Below are positions 45,508 through 52,968 of a stretch of 52,968 nt of DNA, in pieces. Made by a program: the position numbers and the translations under genes. Position 1 is the stretch's first letter. Each line of letters opens with the position of its first letter. Below the pieces are notes generated by a model. It saw nothing but the letters and a program-made list of their open reading frames with translations, was not told where the DNA came from and searched no databases. The stretch covers positions 64,625-117,592 of the forward strand of contig PLYZ01000060.1 in assembly GCA_003151935.1 (NCBI GenBank), given 5' to 3'. The DNA is from Candidatus Dormiibacterota bacterium. Lineage in GTDB: Bacteria; Chloroflexota; Dormibacteria; Dormibacterales; Dormibacteraceae.

Positions 45508-47562
45508 TTGACGACACCTATACGCAGGGGCCGACAACGGACCGCGGCTCGGCGAGAGCGAGAGCGTGAGCATCTCGAGGCACTTCACGAAGTGGCGGTT
45601 TCCTCGAGCGGTCTCCTAGACCCCTCGACGCTCGGCCGCCTTGTAGTCGATCGAGCTCGTATTTTGCTAGGGGGCGATGACGCCACGCTGCTGTGGTGGG
45701 ACCCAGCAGTGAATGGGCTGCGCGTGTTGGCCGATACCTTTCTGCGGCCGTTCCCAAGGATTGTGGCAGTCGGAGAGGGCACTGCCGGAATCGCCTTCGA
45801 GCGTGGCGAACAGGTGCTTGTCGAGGATTACCCGGGCTGGAAGTACGCCGTCCCCGACGCCTTGGCGCGCGGAATGAAAAGCGTGATAGCGATGCCTCTC
45901 CTGGTCCAGGCGAGGCCTGTTGGCGCCCTCACGTTGTCGTTCACAACACCGCGCCGATTCGAGGCCGAGGATCTAAGACTCCTGTCACTTCTGGCGGCTC
46001 AAGTCGCGCCCGCGCTCGAGGCAGCCAGGCTCCACGATGCGGTGCTGCAAATCAGCTCCGAGCTGCGGGAGGCAAGCGCAGCCAAGAGCAAGTTCCTCGC
46101 CAACATGAGTCACGAATTGCGAACCCCGCTAAATGCAATTCTTGGGTTCGCAGAGTTGCTCATCGACGAGCCTCAAGGCGATTATGAGGCTGACCGCCGA
46201 AAGCAGTTCCTCGAACAAATCTATAAGAGCGGCAAGCACCTGCTCGATCTCATCAACGACATCCTCGACCTGGCGAAGGTGGAAGCCGGTCAGATGGACC
46301 TGAGACGATTGGCTTTCAGTCTCCGGGGCGTGGTTCGCTCTGCTATCGATACGGTGCAGCCGTTGGCCGCGGCAAAGAAGCTCAGCTTGATTGTTGAGCA
46401 GACCGCCGACACGGCCCTGTTCGCTGATCAGGGCAAGGTGAGCCAGATGCTCCTGAACCTGCTCTCCAATGCCATCAAATTCACGCCCGAAGGCGGCCGG
46501 ATCACTGTCGCGGTCGCAGAACTCGACAACGAAGTCCGCCTTTCAGTTGCAGACACCGGGATAGGCATTACCGCCGCTGACCAGGAGAAATTGTTTGTCG
46601 AGTTCCAGCAGGTTGGTGAACGGCCTTCCGGCGAGCAGCAGGGCACTGGACTTGGCCTGGCTCTGACCAGGCGATTGGCCGAACTCCACGGAGGGAGGGT
46701 ATGGGTTGAGAGTGAGCCAGGCGCGGGGAGCCGCTTTTACATCGCGTTGCCTCTGAAGAGTCAGTCTGATGCGCTTCTCGAAGCGGATGCCGTGGCTACA
46801 CGAGAGTCAGACGGCCCACTCGTAATGGTCGTGGAGGACCAGAACAGCGCGGCAGCCCTGCTGTCGATCACTTTGCGGCGGGCCGGCTACCAGGTGAAGG
46901 TTGTGCGGAGCGGCGCCGATGTCTTGGAGAGCGCGGTTCGGCTCCGCCCAGACGCCATCACGCTCGACATCCTGTTACCAGGTGTCGACGGTTGGGAGAT
47001 CCTCCGCTCCCTGAAAGAGTCGCCGGAGACAAGAAACATTCCGGTCGTCGTTGTGTTTGTGCTCGATGACCGCTCGTTGGGCTTCGCTCTGGGCGCAGAC
47101 GACTACCTGGTGAAGCCGGCCCCGAGAGAGAAGCTCTTGGAGTTCGTAACCCGCCACACCTTAGTTAGAAAGCACGGCGAGCGCGCGGTCAGAATCCTCG
47201 CTGTCGATGACGACGCGGTTGCGCTCCAACTCTTGAGGGATAGCTTGGCTCCACAGTTCACCTTGCTAACTGCTGAGGATGGGGTTACTGGCATCGATAT
47301 GGCGCGATCTGAGCGCCCAGACGCGGTCATCCTTGATCTCCTGATGCCGATGATGAGCGGCTTTGAGGTAGCCGCGGCCCTCAAGTCAGATCCGAATACG
47401 CGAGACATTCCAATCCTGATTCTCACCGCCAAAAATCTGACCGTTGACGACAAGGCACAGCTGAACGGAAATGTGAACAGAGTCATGCAAAAGGGTCAGG
47501 CCGGAGCATCCGAACTCTTGACCTGGCTGAAGCGGCAGCCGGCCCGCCACCAGGGCTCATGA
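45508..47562 (+). CDS. GAF hybrid histidine kinase with two receiver domains
   Basis: The 684-residue cytosolic kinase has a GAF domain (about 25-175, with VAVGEGTAGIAFERGEQVL and SVIAMPLLVQARPVGALTL), HisKA with His202 in NMSHELRTPLNAIL, an ATPase domain (300-415) and two receivers (436-550 and 560-675). Receiver 1 has VVEDQN, LDILLPGVDG and LVKPA; receiver 2 has VDDDA, LDLLMP and a Lys in VMQKG. Its kinase and receiver layout closely resembles the membrane kinase upstream, pointing to an old duplication with a swapped sensor. The start is TTG 45508, 9 bases after AGGAGG. Confidence 0.87.
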   Translation: MTTPIRRGRQRTAARREREREHLEALHEVAVSSSGLLDPSTLGRLVVDRARILLGGDDATLLWWDPAVNGLRVLADTFLRPFPRIVAVGEGTAGIAFERGEQVLVEDYPGWKYAVPDALARGMKSVIAMPLLVQARPVGALTLSFTTPRRFEAEDLRLLSLLAAQVAPALEAARLHDAVLQISSELREASAAKSKFLANMSHELRTPLNAILGFAELLIDEPQGDYEADRRKQFLEQIYKSGKHLLDLINDILDLAKVEAGQMDLRRLAFSLRGVVRSAIDTVQPLAAAKKLSLIVEQTADTALFADQGKVSQMLLNLLSNAIKFTPEGGRITVAVAELDNEVRLSVADTGIGITAADQEKLFVEFQQVGERPSGEQQGTGLGLALTRRLAELHGGRVWVESEPGAGSRFYIALPLKSQSDALLEADAVATRESDGPLVMVVEDQNSAAALLSITLRRAGYQVKVVRSGADVLESAVRLRPDAITLDILLPGVDGWEILRSLKESPETRNIPVVVVFVLDDRSLGFALGADDYLVKPAPREKLLEFVTRHTLVRKHGERAVRILAVDDDAVALQLLRDSLAPQFTLLTAEDGVTGIDMARSERPDAVILDLLMPMMSGFEVAAALKSDPNTRDIPILILTAKNLTVDDKAQLNGNVNRVMQKGQAGASELLTWLKRQPARHQGS

Positions 47563-48288
47563 AAGGTTGCGAAGGCGCCTCGGGACCTATGACCGACGCG
47601 GCCGGCTGCAAGACGTGGAACCGGCATGAGTTCAACAATGGGGCCCAATTCGCACCCGAGACCATCTGCTTCAGAATCAGCTCGCCGTCCCCCCTCGTCT
47701 TGCGCTGGTCGCCTGACTTCGGGATGTTCTGCTGTTAGTCGGACATCAAGCTCGAATGAGACCATTCCAGCTAGAGGAGCCAGGCCGACCTGGCGAGTTG
47801 TCCAATTGGCCCTGACTTGGAGCAACTTCCCTTTCCACGCAGCGATCTCGTCGGTCAGTGAGCCGTGCCTGCGCACGTGTTGATGTGCACCCGACTGGAT
47901 ATACACCACGGGGAACTCGAAATCCCACCCGGCGCTCTTCTATCGCATTCGAGCCATCTGAATCACTGTGAAGCGAGCCAACAAACCCAGGGTGCCCGGT
48001 TTCTTTAGATACCCGGCCTACGACTTCGGACGACCTGAGTCGATACGCATAAGGGTTGCGCTCAGGCCGACAGGAGGCCAGAAGATCCGCTTTGCGGGCT
48101 GGGTAGAGCCGACCGTTCGCGCACGTTCTATACGACTCGCTGAAGACTTCATTCGTCGACTTCGGACGACAGTCTCGCAAATGGCGATTTGATCGCTGCA
48201 TACACCACAGAATCGCGTGCGATCGGTACTGCAAGGCCGTGACGCAGCGTATAGGCGACATCCGCGTCGGTTGAGGGCTAGAGCGGGC
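47563..48288. other. 726-bp gap with no recognised gene
   Basis: This gap between convergent kinase units contains only frames without family resemblance. The best is 74 codons at 47968-48192 (GTG start, basic), with a 14-bp direct repeat CGACTTCGGACGAC inside it. I see no RNA gene. It may be the decayed remains of inserted genes. Confidence 0.4.
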
Positions 48289-48687
48289 TCAAAGCTCCAG
48301 CGCCTCATCCAGCCGCGATAAGAGTTCGCGGGGCGAGAACGGTTTGGTCAGGTAAAAGTCAGCACCGGCGGCCACCCCGGCCGTCATGTCCGAAGCCAAG
48401 GCCGACGCCGTGAGAAGGATCACTTTGGTGCCGGCGAGATTGGGGTCCGATCTGATAGCACGCAAGATGTCCAGGCCTGTGCGTCCGGGCATTCGGACAT
48501 CCAGAAGCACGAGCGAGGGCCGGTGCTCTTGAATCAGAGACCAAGCTTCATCACCATCGCATGCTTCCACGACGTTGTAGTCGTCAGCTCCGATGGTTGC
48601 CTGTACTAGTAGTCGAACGCTCGGTTCGTCGTCGGCGATGATCACGGTGCGGCGGCTGCGCGTGGAGCTGGGAGGCTTGCTTGCCAC
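48289..48687 (-). CDS. Single-domain response regulator
   Basis: This 132-residue receiver has IIADDEPSV, LVLLDVRMPGRTG with the phospho-acceptor Asp, ILLTASALASDM and YLTKPF. It begins with GTG whose first base is the last base of the hybrid kinase stop (TAGTG), so kinase and regulator are translated as a pair. No output domain is present, as in the other regulators of the island. Confidence 0.87.
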   Translation of the reverse strand: MASKPPSSTRSRRTVIIADDEPSVRLLVQATIGADDYNVVEACDGDEAWSLIQEHRPSLVLLDVRMPGRTGLDILRAIRSDPNLAGTKVILLTASALASDMTAGVAAGADFYLTKPFSPRELLSRLDEALEL

Positions 48688-50513
48688 TAGCGCGACTCGC
48701 GCAGATTGAGAGCCTGTGCGACAAACAGAGCAGCCTCCTTGGCAGCGCCGGAATGCTTCTTGAGCACTGCCACGACACCTGAGGTCCGCAAAGCAAGCGT
48801 TTCTCTTGCCTCGAGCTCCTTGATGGAGACCACAACCACAGGCAGTTCCATGCCTTGAGAGGAGCGCAATCGGGCCAGGAAGTCCTCGCCACTAGCCCCC
48901 GGTAGCATGAGGTCAAGTACGACGGCACGCGGGGTCATCTGACCCATCAGACGATCGGCTGTCTCAGCATCCGGAGCCCACACCGAGCTCAGTCCGTAGA
49001 CCGCGAGCTCGGCTTCAAGCAGCCGAGCAAAACCGACATCGTCCTCGACCAGTAGAACATCTCCCGATTTGGCCTCTGCGGTGATGATCCGCAATGTGAA
49101 GTAAAAGCGCGAACCCTGCCCAAGTCCTGCCGACTCGGCCCCGACTCGGCCGCTGTGCGCCTCGATGATTCGTCGGCTTATGGCAAGGCCCAAGCCGGTG
49201 CCCGATATTTGTCGGCGGTCTTGGTTCGCGACACGGTAGAACTTGTTGAAGAGTTTTGGTAGTGCCTCAGCTGGGATGCCAAGACCGTGGTCCTGAATCG
49301 AAACTTCAACGACATCGGCAATGACCCCCGCCCGCACATTAATTGGCCCTCCGCCAGGCGAGTATTTGCGAGCGTTAGACAGCATATTTATCAGGACTTG
49401 GAGGATTGCATTGGTATCTGCAATCACCAGCGGGAGATCGCTTGGCAGGTCGACGTCGATTGGCGTTCCTGGATCATCGCCAGCAGTCGCGATTGCGCGG
49501 GCGATCACTGTTCGCAGATCGGCCGGACCGAGATCCAGCTTCTTATAGCCGCCCTCTAAACCTTGGAGGTCAAGGAAGTCATTGATAAGATCGGTCAGCC
49601 GCCGGCCCTCCTTGAGCATCGTCCCCAGGTACTGCTTTCGTTGTGCCTCGGAGACCACGCGCTCTAGGAGCAGTTCTGTAAATCCGACAAGACTTGCGAG
49701 TGGTGTTCGCAGCTCGTGGCTGACCATCCCGATCAGTTCATCCTTGGCTCGGTCCAACTCTTTCGCGGCAGTGATGTCGTGCAGCACTATCACTGACCCG
49801 ACCTGCCCGCCGTCTGACGGCAATACCGCCGGTGAGACCGTGACATCTATCTCGCGTCGGGGCTCGAGAATCACCATTGGAAAGTTGGTGGTCCCCCCGG
49901 GGTCGAATGCTTGCTGGAGGTGGGAACGAACACTCGGGTAATCGTCCACTCGCGCAGCCAGCGCTTCACCGAGCTGTCGTGCTGGAAGACCCAATGCCTT
50001 CTCCGCTTGAATGCCTGTCAAGCGGCTGGCTTCTTTGTTCCAATGTGCCACCACGAGTTCGCGATCGACCAGGACCACTCCTACGCCGATGGCGTCCACA
50101 AGGGCCGTGAGTAATGCCAGTCGAGTAGCAGCAGCGAGGTTTGCCTTTCTTAGCTCGCCCTCTGCTTCGACCTCTTGCGTGATGTCGCGCGCCACCGCGT
50201 AGATCATTTGGGGGGACGCTGCGGGCATCGCTGCCCACTCCAGCCAACGGTAGGTGCCGTCTCGGCACTCATAACGATTTCTGAAATGGACGGTGGTTGA
50301 TCCTTGGGTGAGCTTTCCGGCTTCAGCTACAGTTGCGGATCGGTCCTCGGGGTGGACGAAATCCAGATAAGGTCGCGCCATCAACTCGTCTTGTGTGAAT
50401 CCAAGCGTCCGAGTCCATGCACTATTGATGCGCTTGAAGTAGCCGTCAAAACCTGCCAGGCAAAGCATGTCGACGGACAGATTGAAAAAGCTCTCGTACG
50501 TATCGTCGGTCAC
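48687..50513 (-). CDS. PAS-PAS hybrid histidine kinase with one receiver
   Basis: The 608-residue cytosolic kinase has PAS1 (5-115, FFNLSVDMLCLAGFDGYFKRIN and the PAC RYECRDGTYRWLEW), PAS2 (135-255), HisKA with His266 in MVSHELRTPLASL, an ATPase domain (about 365-475, NMLSNARKYSPGGG, DHGLGIP, GTGLGLAI) and one receiver (487-600) with VEDDV, VLDLMLPGASG and a Lys in VLKKHSG. It is oriented opposite to the other kinases of the block, with its own regulator. PAS1 has features of heme/flavin-free PAS domains, so the signal is unknown. Confidence 0.87.
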   Translation of the reverse strand: MTDDTYESFFNLSVDMLCLAGFDGYFKRINSAWTRTLGFTQDELMARPYLDFVHPEDRSATVAEAGKLTQGSTTVHFRNRYECRDGTYRWLEWAAMPAASPQMIYAVARDITQEVEAEGELRKANLAAATRLALLTALVDAIGVGVVLVDRELVVAHWNKEASRLTGIQAEKALGLPARQLGEALAARVDDYPSVRSHLQQAFDPGGTTNFPMVILEPRREIDVTVSPAVLPSDGGQVGSVIVLHDITAAKELDRAKDELIGMVSHELRTPLASLVGFTELLLERVVSEAQRKQYLGTMLKEGRRLTDLINDFLDLQGLEGGYKKLDLGPADLRTVIARAIATAGDDPGTPIDVDLPSDLPLVIADTNAILQVLINMLSNARKYSPGGGPINVRAGVIADVVEVSIQDHGLGIPAEALPKLFNKFYRVANQDRRQISGTGLGLAISRRIIEAHSGRVGAESAGLGQGSRFYFTLRIITAEAKSGDVLLVEDDVGFARLLEAELAVYGLSSVWAPDAETADRLMGQMTPRAVVLDLMLPGASGEDFLARLRSSQGMELPVVVVSIKELEARETLALRTSGVVAVLKKHSGAAKEAALFVAQALNLRESR

Positions 50514-50767
50514 GTTCGTGGGAAGGCTCAGCCTAGCGTGTTGTCACCCAAATGAACTGCTTGAACGTATCGGAACGATCTCGCATCACAATTCACCACG
50601 CCCCGACCGATAGCCACGCGGCGTGGGGGATCGCAACCCGGCCTGGATCCCCACATCGAGCTAAGACAGAGATTCGCGAGCGCCAGGGGCCGGGCTCAGA
50701 CCCGGGGTAGGTGGAGGGCGGTGTCTTGGCGTACCCGTGCACCTAGCGCAGGTAAAGTGCTCACGCG

Positions 50768-51077
50768 TTTTAGAAAACCGCGGGAGGGTTCCAACTGTTT
50801 TCGCTGGTTCCGACCAGGCCTTCTTGTAGGAGAGGCCACTACGGCCAACTCGGCTGTCATTGGCTGTCATTCGGTCGATGCAATGGACGTTGGTGGACAA
50901 AAGCGATCTTGGGCGGACGTCCGTGGACGACCTCCCACGGTTTTGAAGACCGCGGGGCTAACGTCCGTGAGTGTCCGTTAGAGACCGCGTTAGGTTCATT
51001 CGAGTGAGGCGGCAATCCGTGGTCGTCCGCCTTCGCCCGCAGTCATCCGCCGGCTTGGCTGTCTTCTTGGCTGTCAG
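50768..51077. other. att-like site D with both arms
   Basis: The core CGGTTTTGAAGACCG is at 50938-50952. The right arm (125 bp) ends in two TTGGCTGTC copies spaced 3 bp (51055-51063, 51067-51075) and AG. The left arm has TCGGCTGTC and TTGGCTGTC spaced 1 bp (50850-50858, 50860-50868) and starts with AAAACCGCGGGAGG near 50774, inverted relative to the core flank. It is similar to site B along its whole length, with about 2 bp difference in spacing. It closes the signalling block. Confidence 0.72.
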
Positions 51078-51235
51078 AGATGGTGGACATCAAAGACCTT
51101 TCGACATCATTCCGCGCGGCGCTGGTCATGAGGGCGGTGCGGAAGCACACCGACCACGGAGCAGGCATGGCGCCAACGCGCCATCATCTATCTGTGGCGA
51201 GGCTGCTGGGCGTCCGGGGAAGACCACGCTTGCAA

Positions 51236-52105
51236 ATGCGCCAGTTGATCGGCGGCCCTTCCCCGGTGCTGGCTCCGGGATGCTACGACGCTCTCAGTGC
51301 TCGGCTCGTCGAGGAGGCGGGCTTCCCGGCCGCTTACATGACTGGCTTCGGTTCCGCGGCCAGTTACTTGGGGAGGCCCGACGTTGGGCTGATGACGATG
51401 GCGGAGATGGTCGACAACGCTCGCCGCATCGTCGATGCGGTCGACATCCCGGTGATCGCCGACGCCGACACTGGGTACGGCAACCCGATCAACGTCATCC
51501 GGACCGTTCAGGCGTACGAGAGGGCGGGGGTCGCGGCGATCCACATAGAGGACCAGGTGGCGCCGAAGAAGTGCGGGCACATGGAAGGCAAACAGGTGAT
51601 TTCGCCCGAGGAAATGGCAGCCAAGATCCGCGCTGCGGCTGACGCGCGCAACTCCCCAGACTTCCTGCTCATCGCTCGAACCGACGCCCGCGCAGTCGAG
51701 GGCCTGGACGCCGCAATCGAACGGGCACGGCTCTACCGGGAGGCCGGCGCCGACATTCTTTTCGTCGAGGCGCCTCAATCGGAGGCGGAGATACGCGCCG
51801 TCGCAGCCGCTTTCCCGCAGGTCCCGCTTCTTTTCAACTACGCGGAGGGGGGCAAGACACCAGCGGTTGCACACAGCCTGCTCATAGAGCTGGGCTTCGC
51901 TATCATCATCTTTCCGATCAGCACGATGCTCGCGGCGACCAAGGCTATGCGCGGCGTGCTCAAAAGGATCAAAGAGGACGGCTCTCCGATCGGCGTCCTC
52001 TCCGACCTTCCCCGGTTCGGCGACTTCGTTGACTTCATCGGATTACCTGAGATTCTTGAGCTTGAGCAGCGGTACAAAGTTGTAGACATGGAGGGGGACC
52101 AATGA
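51236..52105 (+). CDS. Isocitrate lyase/PEP mutase family enzyme
   Basis: The 289-residue TIM-barrel protein has APGCYDALSARLVEEAGF, VIADADTGYGNP with the metal-binding Asp residues, IHIEDQVAPKKCGHMEGK with the KKCGH active-site loop, and LIARTDARAVEGLD. These are features of methylisocitrate-lyase-like enzymes, which cleave C-C bonds next to carboxylates; the exact substrate is unknown. I choose ATG 51236 (MRQLIGGPSPVLAPG), near the family start. The frame is open from ATG 51080, only 3 bp after site D, so an upstream start would include sequence from the att arm boundary. The stop overlaps the next gene (ATGA). Confidence 0.8.
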   Translation: MRQLIGGPSPVLAPGCYDALSARLVEEAGFPAAYMTGFGSAASYLGRPDVGLMTMAEMVDNARRIVDAVDIPVIADADTGYGNPINVIRTVQAYERAGVAAIHIEDQVAPKKCGHMEGKQVISPEEMAAKIRAAADARNSPDFLLIARTDARAVEGLDAAIERARLYREAGADILFVEAPQSEAEIRAVAAAFPQVPLLFNYAEGGKTPAVAHSLLIELGFAIIIFPISTMLAATKAMRGVLKRIKEDGSPIGVLSDLPRFGDFVDFIGLPEILELEQRYKVVDMEGDQ

Positions 52106-52524
52106 GCGAGACGTTTAACAAGCCCAGCATCAGCACCGAGTCGGCGCATCGGATCGTCGCCGCAGCGGAAGCAAAGGCGAAAGCGATGGCTCATCCATTC
52201 GTGATCGCCGTCTGCGACGAGAGCGGCGTGCTGAAGGCCTTCAGCCGGATGGATGGTGCCGCCCTCCTCAGCGTTCAAATCGCCCAGGACAAGGCCTACA
52301 CCGCGGTCGGCTTCGGCCTATCTACCGACGGCTGGCACGAGTTCATCAAGAACGACCCGCCGCTGGCGGCCGGCGCCGTCGGAGGGATTGACCGGCTCGT
52401 CGTCTTTGGAGGGGGATACCCGATCAAGGCCGGCGACGTGATCATTGGCGCGATCGGCGTCAGCGGGGGCCACTACAAGCAAGACATGGAGGTGGCCCAG
52501 GCAGGGCTCGCGGCTGTGCGCTAG
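52102..52524 (+). CDS. GlcG/HbpS-like heme-binding family protein
   Basis: The 140-residue protein belongs to the DUF336 family (GlcG, HbpS, corrinoid-adenosyltransferase-like fold): FVIAVCDESGVLKAFSRMDGA, IAQDKAYTAVGFG, and the C-terminal GGGYPIKAGDVIIGAIGVSGG. Members bind heme or degradation products, or assist metabolic enzymes of unknown detail. The start overlaps the lyase stop by ATGA, so the two are co-translated and may work on the same substrate. Confidence 0.82.
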   Translation: MSETFNKPSISTESAHRIVAAAEAKAKAMAHPFVIAVCDESGVLKAFSRMDGAALLSVQIAQDKAYTAVGFGLSTDGWHEFIKNDPPLAAGAVGGIDRLVVFGGGYPIKAGDVIIGAIGVSGGHYKQDMEVAQAGLAAVR

Positions 52525-52579
52525 CCTGGCGCCGGAGCCTTACGCTCAAGATCCCGAAGCCGGTGCGACGGCGAGCGTC

Positions 52580-52760
52580 CCGATCGATCCTGGCGGTCCA
52601 AGCAATTCCAGGCGAGGTTGGTCTGCCCGCCCACAAACCATCGGAAGTAGCGCCCGCGCTCATCGGGCTTGTGCGGGTCCCATTCGAACACCCGATCCCA
52701 TAGCCGGTGCCAGGGCAGGGTGTAGGAGGGCAAGAGTTGATCTGGTCCGGGCGGAGGGAC
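52580..52760 (-). pseudogene. Fragment of an acetyl/propionyl-CoA synthetase
   Basis: A short stretch (LWDRVFEWDPHKPDERGRYF, then RWFVGGQTNLAWNCLDRQ) matches the N-terminal region of AMP-forming acyl-CoA synthetases, especially the WFVGGxTNLAxNxLDR motif. Upstream residues up to 52943 do not fit in this frame, and downstream the frame ends at 52521 within a few codons of the family match. The catalytic body is absent. Confidence 0.5.
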
Positions 52761-52968
52761 TGTTGCCGCCCAGCAACTGGTCATCGTCCGCTGCTTCGAA
52801 GACGCCGCGAAGCTGGACAGCAACCTGGGGCGCGGCGCGCATGTACGTGCCTCAAACGTGGTCAGGCCCGAGGTCGAGGTGGTGGCCGGCGGCGTGACTG
52901 GGGCGTGACCGAAGGCGGCCAATGCGTTGGGCGAGTGAGCCATGGTGGCAACTTCGTGTCGAGATCAC

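Noticed and set aside
47968-48192. 74-codon rightward frame in the gap between kinases
   Set aside because: No family resemblance, weak start; mentioned only as part of the gap.
35861-51077. att-like sites considered as integron attC sites
   Set aside because: Cores lack the attC GTTRRRY ends and the paired-hairpin plan; the core is a tRNA anticodon arm, and no integron integrase is seen.

Overview
The window looks like a chromosomal segment from a free-living, GC-rich (clearly above 60% by eye) soil-type bacterium. Tight gene packing, GTG/TTG starts, GTGA/ATGA/TTGA overlaps, exported GH55-like and GH3 glycosidases and a tRNA-Sec relic all fit the Actinomycetota / Chloroflexota / Dormibacterota part of the tree. 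I cannot place it further from sequence alone. No rRNA, no intact tRNA, no CRISPR array and no complete integrase or transposase gene was found.

Layout. 0-9.6 kb is housekeeping and accessory metabolism: DoxX-type membrane protein, lipoprotein, P-loop kinase, FAD reductase coupled to branched-chain aminotransferase, a beta-phosphoglucomutase/GH65 disaccharide phosphorylase pair, a Dph6-like PP-loop ATPase and a COG4705-type membrane protein. 9.6-22.4 kb is one leftward saccharide-utilisation locus: LacI repressor, permease, permease-ATPase fusion, second ATPase, lipoprotein binding protein, GH3 glucosidase and an exported beta-helix GH55-like protein. It carries a 28-bp palindromic LacI-type operator at the lacI promoter and a 14-bp copy before the GH55-like gene. 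22.4-32.6 kb is a mixed region (broken MOSC protein, PNPOx-like protein, TlpA/CcdA thiol pair, aldo/keto reductase, zinc-finger protein, alpha/beta hydrolase, LysA-like decarboxylase with a VOC protein, LysM-M23 peptidase) scattered with gene fragments (SDR, FGGY kinase, methyltransferase, threonine synthase).

32.6-51.1 kb is the most unusual part. Four sites in the same orientation share a 15-bp core, CGGTTTTGAAGACCG, which is exactly the anticodon stem-loop of tRNA-Sec(UCA). Each core is followed by an arm of constant length (124-125 bp) whose sequence has diverged but which always ends in two direct copies of the 9-mer TTGGCTGTC (one copy has a single change). Two sites have the 3' half of tRNA-Sec on their other side; the other two have a second, shared left arm with two more 9-mer copies and an inverted copy of the core flank. 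I read these as attachment sites of a tRNA-Sec-targeting tyrosine recombinase, left as a tandem array. They bound three cargo blocks: histidine kinase + methyltransferase (A-B), CsbD + small membrane protein + three-helix protein + exported protein (B-C), and a 12.7-kb signalling island (C-D). The island holds a PAS protein, a Ser/Thr kinase-REC-HD-GYP fusion, three hybrid histidine kinases and three single-domain response regulators. No integrase lies between them.

51.1 kb to the end has an isocitrate-lyase/PEP-mutase family enzyme coupled to a GlcG/HbpS-like protein, then a fragment of an acyl-CoA synthetase.
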